Translations under genes and position numbers: made by a program
Assembly: GCF_004010055.1 (NCBI RefSeq)
Contig: NZ_RQVT01000056.1
Span: 186,001-250,000, forward strand
Source: Psychroflexus aestuariivivens
GTDB lineage: Bacteria > Bacteroidota > Bacteroidia > Flavobacteriales > Flavobacteriaceae
DNA: 64,000 bases
Reading direction: 5' to 3'
Part shown: piece after piece, positions 42,980 to 50,902 of the stretch
Numbering within the stretch: the first letter of the stretch is position 1
Layout: each line of letters opens with the position of its first letter
The notes under the pieces: model-generated
Databases searched by the model: none
What the model was told of the DNA's origin: nothing
What the model saw: only the letters and a program-made list of their open reading frames with translations

Positions 42980-44047
42980 TCATATTTTCACATAATCTTT
43001 TATAAAACTTTGATTTTGACAAAAATATTTAAGTTTTTGTTCAATTAAATCCAAAACTTTTGATTCAGAAGATTTTGGATATAGCAAGTGAACATTCGCA
43101 CCTGCATCTAGAGTAAAACCGACTGGTGTCTGAGTTTCTTTTCTAAACGCCCAAATTGCATTGATGATTTCCAACGTATTCGGTTGCATCAAAAGAAAAT
43201 ACGGCTGACTTGTCATCATCATAGCATGAAGTGAAAGCGCTTCGAATTCTATCAAATTGATAAAAGACATTAAATCCCCAGATTCAAAAATAGCTTTGAT
43301 TTTTTCAATATTATCATCCGCTTGTTTGAATCTTTGTGATGCGAAAGGATGATTATGCATCAAATTATGCCCCACGCTACTACTCACTTCTTTTTTTCCT
43401 TGATCTACTAGCAAAATTGTATCGCAAAATGATTTAAAATTATCATGAACTTCGTATGGATAGTCTATTCCATAAAAATTTGAACTATTTTCTATTGATG
43501 AATGTTCACCCCAAACCACCAAGCCACCATTTGTGCTTCGGCTTGCACTACCTGAGCCTAATCTCGCTAAAAATGATGCTTTTTGAACTAAAAAATCTTC
43601 TTGCAAATCAACAAATATGTTTTGTTCCATCTGTAAAATACATTTAGCCAATGCTGCCATTCCACTTGCAGAAGAAGCGATACCGCTACTATGAGGAAAT
43701 GTATTTTGTGTTCTGATTTCAAATTTGAAAGATTTCAAAAAAGGTGCATATATTTCAATTCGCTTCAGAAAAGTCTTGATTTTAGGTTTAAAATCTGGTT
43801 TGAGGTAGTTATTGAAATAAACTTCAAAATGAAATTGGTCGTCTGCTTCAATTTTCTCCAACAAATGAACCTCAGTTTTAGTTTTGCATTCATTCAAAGT
43901 AAAACTAATAGAAGTGTTGGTTGGTAACTGTTCACCGTGTTTTCCCCAATATTTCACCAAGGCAATATTACTTGGTGCTTCTGCTTTATAACAGCCTAAT
44001 TTTGGCAAAAGTGAAGTGTTTTTGAAAATGAAGTTTGATGATTGCAT
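42980..44047 (-). CDS. mvaD: Diphosphomevalonate decarboxylase
   Basis: A 355-residue GHMP-superfamily enzyme that makes isopentenyl diphosphate from mevalonate diphosphate. The conserved start APSNIALVKYWGKHGEQLPTN is at residues 24-44. The phosphate-binding loop PHSSGIASSASG is at 118-129. The family-specific LGSGSASRSTNGGLVVWG and FTLDAGANVHLLYP follow. Leads the isoprenoid operon with a 175-base gap before the kinase gene. Confidence 0.95.
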   Translation of the reverse strand: MQSSNFIFKNTSLLPKLGCYKAEAPSNIALVKYWGKHGEQLPTNTSISFTLNECKTKTEVHLLEKIEADDQFHFEVYFNNYLKPDFKPKIKTFLKRIEIYAPFLKSFKFEIRTQNTFPHSSGIASSASGMAALAKCILQMEQNIFVDLQEDFLVQKASFLARLGSGSASRSTNGGLVVWGEHSSIENSSNFYGIDYPYEVHDNFKSFCDTILLVDQGKKEVSSSVGHNLMHNHPFASQRFKQADDNIEKIKAIFESGDLMSFINLIEFEALSLHAMMMTSQPYFLLMQPNTLEIINAIWAFRKETQTPVGFTLDAGANVHLLYPKSSESKVLDLIEQKLKYFCQNQSFIKDYVKI

Positions 44048-44141
44048 ACTAAAGTTTTGAACAAATATAATGAAAGACTGAATTTTTGACCCATATTGCT
44101 TTAATCAAAAAATATTAATATTTTGCTGAAAATCATAACTC

Positions 44142-44618
44142 ATGAAATCAAGACTTGCTATAAGAATTATCATATGTATTTTGATTTGTCTAGGCGTGGG
44201 CTTTTTGGGTTCTATTGCTACACAAACCAGTATAAATACTTGGTATGTAGAACTGAACAAACCAAGTTTCAATCCCCCGAATTGGATTTTCGCCCCAGTT
44301 TGGACATCGCTTTATATCTTGATGGGGATTTCCGCTGGAATCGTTTGGAGTCGGGGTTTACACCACCTTTGGGTTAAAACTGCTTTGTATCATTTTGCAT
44401 TTCAACTTATTTTGAATGCGATGTGGTCAATAGTATTTTTTGGATATCAATCTCCATTACTTGCATTTCTAGTCATTTTAGCCTTATTGATTTTGATAAT
44501 AATCACCATCAAATGGTTTAAGGTTGTTAACAACTTAGCTGCATACCTGCTAATTCCTTATCTTATTTGGGTTATTTTTGCAGCTATTTTGAATTTTGAA
44601 ATTTGGCGATTAAACTGA
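44142..44618 (+). CDS. tspO: TspO/MBR family protein
   Basis: A 158-residue five-helix membrane protein. The hallmark pattern is complete: GFLGSIATQTSINTWYVELNKPSFNPPNWIFAPVWTSLYILMGISA, then FQLILNAMWSIVFFGYQSP. TspO proteins bind porphyrins and sterols and respond to oxygen, light or stress. Short distance (3 bases) to the convergent anti-sigma gene. Confidence 0.95.
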   Translation: MKSRLAIRIIICILICLGVGFLGSIATQTSINTWYVELNKPSFNPPNWIFAPVWTSLYILMGISAGIVWSRGLHHLWVKTALYHFAFQLILNAMWSIVFFGYQSPLLAFLVILALLILIIITIKWFKVVNNLAAYLLIPYLIWVIFAAILNFEIWRLN

Positions 44619-44620
44619 TT

Positions 44621-45403
44621 TTAAATCGTTCCCAAAGCATACAATTGATCTAGATTTGGCGTCTTGCTTCCACCTTCTGGTTCCAAAGTAATTCCAAAAC
44701 CTTCGGTGTCTGGAATATCCTGGAGTTTGAAGATTTTATTTTCAGAACTAGGAGATTCTGCTAAAAGACCTACACTTGTAGGAGTAAGCGGTTCCATTTT
44801 TAGAGACCACACTTGGTAAACCATGCCTTTAGGTGGTTCTGGTAATTCTGTGACATCCAAAATCAATTCGTTATTTTCATCAGAATAAAAAGCTACAGCC
44901 CTGGTATTTGGTGCATTTATTTCATTTCCTGGAAGAGTTACTTTACGGAATTCAGGTGATTTTATGTTTTCTAAAATATCTTGTAAGTAATTCAGATTTT
45001 GTTCTGTAGAAACTACTTCAACTTTTTTATCATTCAATTCAGATTCCACAACCTGTATTTCAGTTTGCAAATCTTGGTTGAGTTTCAGTAACCATAGCAC
45101 GCCTCCAAGTAAAAGAATAGCGGCTGCCCAACCAAAATAACTGTAATTTGAGGTTACAATTTTGACTTTCTTATTGGATTTTTTATCTATATTTTGCAGC
45201 ACTTTTTGTTTTAAACCCTGATTTAAACCAGGTGAAACTAAACCTGACAATTCCATTAAAACAGTTTCTATAGCAACAACTTCACTTTGTAAATCCGGAT
45301 TTCTATTGACAACTTTAGCAACTGCCAAATGCTCGTCCTCAGGCAAAACGCCGTAAACGTACAATTCTAACAATCCAGAGTCTAAATAATCTTCAGCTTT
45401 CAT
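44621..45403 (-). CDS. Anti-sigma factor, RskA-like (membrane anchored)
   Basis: A 260-residue protein: N-terminal cytoplasmic anti-sigma region (DYLDSGLLELYVYGVLPEDE), one transmembrane helix (about residues 88-106, YFGWAAAILLLGGVLWLL), a periplasmic coiled coil (QVVESELNDKKVEVVSTEQNL) and the RskA/anti-sigma-K C-terminal domain (FYSDENNELILDVTELPEPPKGMVYQVWSLKMEP). Its ATG overlaps the stop of the sigma gene (TAATG). It would hold the ECF factor at the membrane until released, possibly by proteolysis. Confidence 0.93.
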   Translation of the reverse strand: MKAEDYLDSGLLELYVYGVLPEDEHLAVAKVVNRNPDLQSEVVAIETVLMELSGLVSPGLNQGLKQKVLQNIDKKSNKKVKIVTSNYSYFGWAAAILLLGGVLWLLKLNQDLQTEIQVVESELNDKKVEVVSTEQNLNYLQDILENIKSPEFRKVTLPGNEINAPNTRAVAFYSDENNELILDVTELPEPPKGMVYQVWSLKMEPLTPTSVGLLAESPSSENKIFKLQDIPDTEGFGITLEPEGGSKTPNLDQLYALGTI

Positions 45404-45930
45404 TATTCTATTGATTTTCTAAGTGAGTTTAAGCAATTTCTGTTTCTTGACTTGACTGTACCAATTGGCACATCCAAGGTTTCTGAAGCTTCTTTTTGTG
45501 TGTAGCCTTTAAAAAATAAAAGGTCAATAATCTTCACACACATCGGCTTGAGTTTTTGAACAAATTTTTCTAGTCCAAAACCTTCACTCTTCCGATCCAA
45601 ATCTTCACTATCTTTAATGAAAAATGAAAAATCATCAAAATCGGAATTTTTCATTTTATTTTTATAAGCTTTCGATCTTACTTTATCGATTGCTGCATTC
45701 CTTGAAATATTCAACAACCAAGTAAAAAAACGTCCTCTATCTTCAGAGTAAGATTCTGATTTTTCCCAAACTTTTATAAATATATCTTGTACTACTTCTT
45801 CAGCAATTTCCACATCATTTACAATATTGTAAACAATACCATGGATATTTTCAGAATACATGTCATATATTTGAGAAAAAGCGACTTGATTTTTCTGCTT
45901 CATTTGAGAAATTAGACCGTCTGGTTGCAT
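45403..45930 (-). CDS. RNA polymerase ECF sigma factor (sigma-70 family)
   Basis: A 175-residue extracytoplasmic-function sigma factor. Region 2 shows MYSENIHGIVYNIVNDVEIAEEVVQDIFIKVWE and FFTWLLNISRNAAIDKVRS. Region 4 shows LLFFKGYTQKEASETLDVPIGTVKSRNRNCLNSLRK, the helix-turn-helix for the -35 element. Co-translated with the anti-sigma factor. Target genes cannot be named; no other copy of its own promoter was identified. Confidence 0.95.
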   Translation of the reverse strand: MQPDGLISQMKQKNQVAFSQIYDMYSENIHGIVYNIVNDVEIAEEVVQDIFIKVWEKSESYSEDRGRFFTWLLNISRNAAIDKVRSKAYKNKMKNSDFDDFSFFIKDSEDLDRKSEGFGLEKFVQKLKPMCVKIIDLLFFKGYTQKEASETLDVPIGTVKSRNRNCLNSLRKSIE

Positions 45931-46065
45931 AAGGAAATTTTCTCTAAATCTACTTAAATAATTTAAAACGGCAAATTATAGATTCAATTCAGGTCAAAAA
46001 GATTTCTCATTTTTTATTTTCGAAAATTGAACATTAAAGATTATTAAAAAAGGAGACTGAAACTC

Positions 46066-46164
46066 ATGAAGCTAACAGCCTCCTTACTATCAACAAAAAA
46101 CAACCAAAACACAAATCGTTTCAATCACTTTATTCAATATTATTTACGAAAAAAATATAATTAA
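46066..46164 (+). CDS. Candidate small protein of 32 residues
   Basis: ATG with an AGGAG 10 bases upstream, unusual in this group, opens a frame of 32 residues starting MKLTASLLSTKNNQ and ending YYLRKKYN. The peptide is Asn/Gln-rich and basic. The AGGAG can pair with codons 6-8 in a hairpin that places the ATG in the loop. I do not recognise the peptide and the frame may be chance. Confidence 0.28.
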   Translation: MKLTASLLSTKNNQNTNRFNHFIQYYLRKKYN

Positions 46165-46218
46165 GGTTCATTTTTTTGAAATGGAATTGATTTTACTTCG
46201 ACTAAACATGGAAAACTG

Positions 46219-46226
46219 TACTTTTG
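46219..46226 (+). promoter_or_regulatory. Promoter -7 element for the glycosyltransferase operon (TACTTTTG)
   Basis: TAnnTTTG match only 6 bases before the ATG at 46233, giving an almost leaderless mRNA; no TTG at the usual spacing. Confidence 0.42.
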
Positions 46227-46232
46227 TGCGCT

Positions 46233-46922
46233 ATGAATCGTATTCGTGTTATTATTCCTGCTTTCAACGAAGCCGATGCCATCGTTTTGGTAATCCGAGA
46301 CATTCCTGATTTTGTAGAAGAAATTATTGTGGTGGACAATAACTCCTCAGACAAAACCGCTGAAAACGCGAAAAACGCAGGTGCAACTGTTCTTCATGAA
46401 CAAAACAAAGGCTATGGTTTTGCTTGCTTAAAAGGTATCGATTACATTAGGAACCATTCAAAAAAGACTGATATTATTGTATTTTTGGATGGAGATTATA
46501 GTGATTTTCCTGAAGAGATGAAAAAAATTGTTGCTCCTATTATAGATGAAAATTTTGATTTTGTGATAGGCGCTAGAGTAAATTCCAAAAGAGAATCTGG
46601 CGCAATGACTTTCCCTCAAATTTTTGGTAACTGGCTCGCTACAAATTTAATGCGTTTATTTTTCAATGCTAAATTTACAGATTTAGGACCATTTAGAGCA
46701 ATAAAATTCGAGAAACTTTTAGCTTTGAATATGCAAGACAAAACCTATGGATGGACGGTAGAAATGCAATTGAAAGCCTTAAAACAAAATTTATCTTACA
46801 CTGAAGTTGAAGTGAAATATAGAAACAGAATTGGCACATCCAAAGTATCGGGCACTCTAAAAGGTGCTGTTATGGCTGGAATAAAAATTCTATTTTGGAT
46901 TTTCAAATATACATTTAAATGA
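46233..46922 (+). CDS. Family 2 glycosyltransferase (polyprenyl-phosphate type)
   Basis: A 229-residue cytoplasmic GT2 with the GT-A fold: start RIRVIIPAFNEADAI, the nucleotide-binding VVDNNSSD, and DxD at Asp86-Asp88 (FLDGDYSDFP). The order matches dolichyl-phosphate mannose synthase-type enzymes that load a polyprenyl phosphate. The C terminus is hydrophobic (KGAVMAGIKILFWIFKY), perhaps membrane-associated. The start is the second ATG (46233) rather than 46224. It overlaps the next gene by 4 bases (ATGA). Confidence 0.88.
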   Translation: MNRIRVIIPAFNEADAIVLVIRDIPDFVEEIIVVDNNSSDKTAENAKNAGATVLHEQNKGYGFACLKGIDYIRNHSKKTDIIVFLDGDYSDFPEEMKKIVAPIIDENFDFVIGARVNSKRESGAMTFPQIFGNWLATNLMRLFFNAKFTDLGPFRAIKFEKLLALNMQDKTYGWTVEMQLKALKQNLSYTEVEVKYRNRIGTSKVSGTLKGAVMAGIKILFWIFKYTFK

Positions 46923-48388
46923 TTTTAGATTACGTTGTTTTATCAATCTATGCTTTGGCATTGTTAGCTATTTTTATTTACAGTTTGGCACAACTAGAAC
47001 TGATATTAAATTTCAAAAAAGCAAGTAAAAACAAAAGAATTGAAACTTTCGAAACGCTGGAAACTTGGCCAAAGGTTACAGTTCAGTTGCCACTCTACAA
47101 TGAAAAATATGTTGTAGAACGACTTTTAAAGCATATTTCTGAGTTGGATTATCCCAAATCTAAACTAGAAATTCAAGTTTTGGATGATTCTACAGACGAA
47201 TCTAAATTGCTTACCGAAAGTCTGACTCAAAAACTGAAGGATCAAGGTTTCAATGCCAAATATATTCACAGAATCAATCGTGAAAATTTTAAAGCAGGCG
47301 CTTTAAAAGCTGGTTTAGAAATTTCAGAAGGTGAATTTATTGCCATTTTCGATGCTGACTTTATGCCAAATCCAGATTGGCTGAAACAATGCCTTCCTCA
47401 TTTTGAAAATCAAAATATAGGCGTGGTCCAAACACGCTGGGGCCACGTCAATAGAAATTATAATTTACTAACAAAAATTCAAGCCTTCGCATTGGACTTT
47501 CACTTTTTAGTGGAACAAGTTGGACGACAATTCGGTGGTCATTTTATCAATTTTAATGGTACGGCCGGCATTTGGCGGAAAACTTGCATTATAGATGCAA
47601 ACAACTGGGAAGGCGATACACTTACCGAAGATTTGGATTTAAGCTACCGTGCCCAACTGAAAGGCTGGACTTTCAAATATTTGAAAGACGTGGTTACACC
47701 TGCAGAATTACCAATTGTACTGAGTGCAGCCAGATCTCAGCAATTCCGCTGGAATAAAGGGGCAGCGGAAAATTTCAAGAAAAACTTCAGAAAAGTATTC
47801 AAACACAAAAAATTATCTTTTTCAAATAAAATTCAAAGTTTTTTTCATTTGCTGAATTCTAGTATGTTCTTGGTAATTTTAGTCGTGGCTGTATTAAGTA
47901 TTCCTGTGTTGTACATAAAATTTCAGCAACAAAATCTAGATGTTGTCTTTTTTATAATGGCTGCATTGGGAAGCAGTACATTAATTTTTATTTGGGGATA
48001 TTGGACAAGCTACAAGGCTATTTATGGCAGTGGAATTTTGAATTTCATGAAGTTTTTAGGACTTTTTGTTTTATTTTTTTCAGTAGCAATGGGTTTATCT
48101 TTGCATAATACTTTGGCGATTTTGGAAGGACATTTCAATAAAAAATCAGATTTTATAAGAACGCCAAAATTCAATATTGAAAACAAAAAAGATACTTGGC
48201 GAGGTAAAATAGTGACCAGCAGAAAACTGTCTTTAATAAATTTCATGGAAGTTTTACTGATGCTATATTTTATTTTTGGACTGTATAGCGCATTCGTTAT
48301 TGAAGATTTTGGGCTGATAATTTTCCATTTAATGTTGACTTTCGGTTTTGGCTTCATTGCTTTCAAAACCTTATTCTTCAAAGTATGA
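46919..48388 (+). CDS. Family 2 glycosyltransferase, processive membrane type (cellulose synthase-like)
   Basis: A 489-residue membrane enzyme. One helix (residues 5-25) precedes the catalytic domain, which shows VQLPLYNEKYVVERLL, VLDDSTDES, the DxD in FDADFMPNPDW, the TED motif in LTEDLDLSYRA and QxxRW in SQQFRWNKG. Four C-terminal helices follow. This is the pattern of processive beta-glycosyltransferases or glucomannan synthase-like proteins. Co-translated with both neighbours. Confidence 0.9.
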   Translation: MILDYVVLSIYALALLAIFIYSLAQLELILNFKKASKNKRIETFETLETWPKVTVQLPLYNEKYVVERLLKHISELDYPKSKLEIQVLDDSTDESKLLTESLTQKLKDQGFNAKYIHRINRENFKAGALKAGLEISEGEFIAIFDADFMPNPDWLKQCLPHFENQNIGVVQTRWGHVNRNYNLLTKIQAFALDFHFLVEQVGRQFGGHFINFNGTAGIWRKTCIIDANNWEGDTLTEDLDLSYRAQLKGWTFKYLKDVVTPAELPIVLSAARSQQFRWNKGAAENFKKNFRKVFKHKKLSFSNKIQSFFHLLNSSMFLVILVVAVLSIPVLYIKFQQQNLDVVFFIMAALGSSTLIFIWGYWTSYKAIYGSGILNFMKFLGLFVLFFSVAMGLSLHNTLAILEGHFNKKSDFIRTPKFNIENKKDTWRGKIVTSRKLSLINFMEVLLMLYFIFGLYSAFVIEDFGLIIFHLMLTFGFGFIAFKTLFFKV

Positions 48389-49776
48389 AAGCCTTTTTGA
48401 ATCATAAAAGTATTCAAGTCTCAGCTATTTTGCTTCTGGCTTGTGCTTACGTCATAATAGGATATTTTACTGAAAGACATAATTTTATTCAGCTTTTCGG
48501 TCTTTACACTTTGGCTTTTATATGTTCGGTTTACTTATTCAAAAGTAAATTATCTCTAAGGTTTTTAATCGGTGTCGCTTTTGGTCTAAAACTAATTGTT
48601 TTGTTTACCATACCAAATCTGTCGCAAGATTTTTACCGCTTCATTTGGGATGGCATGTTGACCGCCAATGCACATAATCCATATTTGCATAAACCAGTAA
48701 ATATTATTGATGAAACTTTTGTTGAAAAATTTGAAATCAGCAAAATTCTATTTGAAAATATGGGTGATCTCAGCGCCAATAATTATTCGAATTATCCACC
48801 ATTTGCCCAATTAATTTACGCCTTGTCTTGGCAAATAGCGGGAGAGAATATACTACTGAATGCCATCACCTTAAGACTTTTCAACATTTTTGCTGAAGTT
48901 ATAATCTTAATTTATGGCTTAAAAATTCTAAAAACAATCAATCTACCAAAAAGACACATTTTGATTTTTATTTTGAATCCTTTGGTGATTATAGAGTCGA
49001 CAATCAATCTTCACTTTGAAGTGGTAATGATTGCTTTTCTGATGGTTGCGATTTATAAACTCTCCCAAACTAAATTGACATCAGCAGCCACATTTTGGGC
49101 TTTTTCGGTGGTTTCCAAATTGATGACCTTAATGTTTTTGCCTTTGCTGTGGAGTTTTTTTAGACACCTAAAATCAAAGATAAAACCTACATTCAAAACT
49201 GACCTTAGTTTTTATATTTTACTCAGCATTTTTATCATTGCGAGTTATATGCTGTTTTTTGACGAGGAATTTTTGGATCATTATCAAAATAGTTTAGGAC
49301 TGTATTTCAATAATTTTGAATTCAATGCAAGTATTTATTATGTTTTGAGATGGATTGGGTTTCAAATTGTAGGCTACAACCTGATTGCTGTTTTTGGAAA
49401 AGTTTTAGCAATTTTGACGTTGATTTTTGTGCTTTGGTTGAGTTTTAGAAAACGAAAAATCAATTTAAAAACACTTCTGAAACACATGCTTTTTGCATCT
49501 ACCGCTTATTATTTGCTTTCTACAACAGTTCATCCTTGGTATTTGCTGTTACCATTATCAATGAGCATTTTTACCAAATATAAATATATGTTGCTTTGGT
49601 CTTATTTGGTAATTTTAAGTTATGCAGCCTACGAAATAGATACTGTAAACGAAAAAAGCCTACTAATCACAATTCAATATATAATTGCGATCGTAAGCTT
49701 ATGTTTAGAAATTTTTTCTAAATCGCTTAAGCGATATTATTATCGTGCTTTTTCATCAACAAATAACCGCCAATAG
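48385..49776 (+). CDS. Polytopic membrane glycosyltransferase (GT-C-like, mannosyltransferase-type)
   Basis: A 463-residue protein with about 11-12 hydrophobic segments. The first lumenal-type loop has LSQDFYRFIWDGMLTANAHNPYLHKP, with an acidic Asp-x-x-R pattern like GT-C enzymes that use polyprenyl-phosphate sugars. NYPPFAQLIYALSW is also typical of this family. The donor may be made by the GT2 at 46233. Its 3' end overlaps the PID-CTERM gene on the other strand by 50 bases. Confidence 0.8.
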   Translation: MKAFLNHKSIQVSAILLLACAYVIIGYFTERHNFIQLFGLYTLAFICSVYLFKSKLSLRFLIGVAFGLKLIVLFTIPNLSQDFYRFIWDGMLTANAHNPYLHKPVNIIDETFVEKFEISKILFENMGDLSANNYSNYPPFAQLIYALSWQIAGENILLNAITLRLFNIFAEVIILIYGLKILKTINLPKRHILIFILNPLVIIESTINLHFEVVMIAFLMVAIYKLSQTKLTSAATFWAFSVVSKLMTLMFLPLLWSFFRHLKSKIKPTFKTDLSFYILLSIFIIASYMLFFDEEFLDHYQNSLGLYFNNFEFNASIYYVLRWIGFQIVGYNLIAVFGKVLAILTLIFVLWLSFRKRKINLKTLLKHMLFASTAYYLLSTTVHPWYLLLPLSMSIFTKYKYMLLWSYLVILSYAAYEIDTVNEKSLLITIQYIIAIVSLCLEIFSKSLKRYYYRAFSSTNNRQ

Positions 49777-49942
49777 CTACTCCACCGATAAGGCCTAGCC
49801 ATATTTGACTATCAATTGGTGCTTCAGGGACATCAGTTGTATTATCATCTGCATCACCTGGTGTACCAGGAAGTCCGCCTGGCTGAGCATAAAAAGAAAA
49901 GCTCATAGCTATAAAACTAAGCGATAAAATTATTTTTTTCAT
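49727..49942 (-). CDS. PID-CTERM sorting-domain small protein
   Basis: A 71-residue protein with signal peptide (MKKIILSLSFIAMSFSFYAQ), a Pro/Gly/Asp-rich spacer (PGGLPGTPGDADDNTTDVPE) and a C-terminal tripartite tail: APID motif, a glycine-rich hydrophobic stretch (WLGLIGGVAIGGYLLM) and a basic end (KKHDNN). This matches the PID-CTERM type of protein-sorting signal described for Bacteroidota. The processing enzyme is not in the window. It overlaps the 3' end of the GT-C-like gene antisense by 50 bases and has a TACATTTG element upstream. Confidence 0.75.
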   Translation of the reverse strand: MKKIILSLSFIAMSFSFYAQPGGLPGTPGDADDNTTDVPEAPIDSQIWLGLIGGVAIGGYLLMKKHDNNIA

Positions 49943-49969
49943 ATTATGGTATATTCTTAAATAATATTA

Positions 49970-49977
49970 CAAATGTA
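49970..49977 (-). promoter_or_regulatory. Promoter -7 element for the PID-CTERM gene (TACATTTG)
   Basis: TAnnTTTG match 27 bases before the ATG. Confidence 0.5.
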
Positions 49978-50091
49978 ATGAAATTTCATTTCTAATCTTT
50001 ACATAATAATTGCTAAATATTCATTTTAATTGTTTCCAAACGTTAAATTATATTCAAAACACTGGAATTCAGCCCTGAAGAGTGCTAAAAA

Positions 50092-50124
50092 TTGAAATTA
50101 TAACTAATATTTTCTTTACTTTTG
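50092..50124 (+). promoter_or_regulatory. Promoter (TTG, 22-base spacer, TACTTTTG)
   Basis: TTG at 50092-50094 and TACTTTTG at 50117-50124, 31 bases before the ATG at 50156; a full Bacteroidota-type promoter. Confidence 0.6.
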
Positions 50125-50155
50125 AAGTTACTTACTAACTAATCCTACTCAAATT

Positions 50156-50902
50156 ATGAGACTATTAATTTTATTTCTAGTGTCAATTCAGTGTGTTTTT
50201 GGACAAGTCAAAAACGATTTGGACAATAATATTTCTGTGGAAGTTTCCTCAGAAAATGAATTTTTAATCAACGGCAAATCTGTCGATTTTGACAACATTA
50301 GCCAATTTATTTCAAATTACATTTCACAACATTCTGATGACAAAAATTTCGATCCTTATGTTACACTTATAGCTAATGAAAACACAAGCGGCGAAACGAT
50401 AGATCATCTTAAAAATGCCATCAAAAAAACCAGTATTAAAGTTCTGAATCTTCAACGCCAGGTAATCGATCGCTATAATGATGGGCAAGAAGTCAATGAT
50501 GAAACCCTGAAACAATATAATACTTTGGTGAAAGATTGGGAAAATCTTTCTGAAGAAGCTCGATATTACAGACCTTCTGAATTGAAATTTGTAGCCTCAG
50601 TCAGCAAAAGAATGACCTTTGATCAGCGAATTAGAAATGAAAAACTTCCGAGTTACTTACCTATAGTTAAGGCTGAACCAATTAAAAATGATTTGAGTTC
50701 TGAGAAAATGAAGAGTTGGAAAACAGATGAAAATATTTTGGTTTTCCATAAAGGCCAACAACTTTCTAATGAAACTCTAAGTTCATTAAAAGTAGATGAC
50801 TTTTTCGGATATAGACTAAAGAAAAGAATTATAGATGAAAAGCGCAAAATTATTATTGAGTTGATTAATCATAAAGAAAATTCAGATTCAATTTCCTTTT
50901 AA
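50156..50902 (+). CDS. Exported protein with an ExbD-like segment
   Basis: A 248-residue exported protein (signal MRLLILFLVSIQCVFGQ). Residues about 30-110 resemble the periplasmic domain of ExbD/TolR: ISVEVSSENEFLINGKSVDF, then DPYVTLIANENTSGETIDHLKNAIKKTSIKVLNLQRQ. Unlike ExbD there is no N-terminal membrane helix left after signal cleavage, so it cannot act as a motor subunit in the usual way. The rest has no recognised domain. Its 3' end overlaps the convergent hydrolase gene by 15 bases. The ExbD similarity is a pattern judgement, not proven. Confidence 0.6.
   Translation: MRLLILFLVSIQCVFGQVKNDLDNNISVEVSSENEFLINGKSVDFDNISQFISNYISQHSDDKNFDPYVTLIANENTSGETIDHLKNAIKKTSIKVLNLQRQVIDRYNDGQEVNDETLKQYNTLVKDWENLSEEARYYRPSELKFVASVSKRMTFDQRIRNEKLPSYLPIVKAEPIKNDLSSEKMKSWKTDENILVFHKGQQLSNETLSSLKVDDFFGYRLKKRIIDEKRKIIIELINHKENSDSISF

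Larger units (their letters stand above)
45931..46232. other. Intergenic region upstream of the glycosyltransferase operon
   Basis: About 300 bases between the divergent sigma and glycosyltransferase genes. It holds a hairpin (46049-46082, AAGGAG-CTG with CAG-CTCCTT) that overlaps a 32-codon frame at 46066, and a -7 element at 46219. Nothing else is recognised. Confidence 0.55.

Noticed and set aside
44123-44377. 84-codon frame overlapping the start of tspO in another frame
   Set aside because: The 44142 frame carries the complete TspO signature; the other is a shadow.
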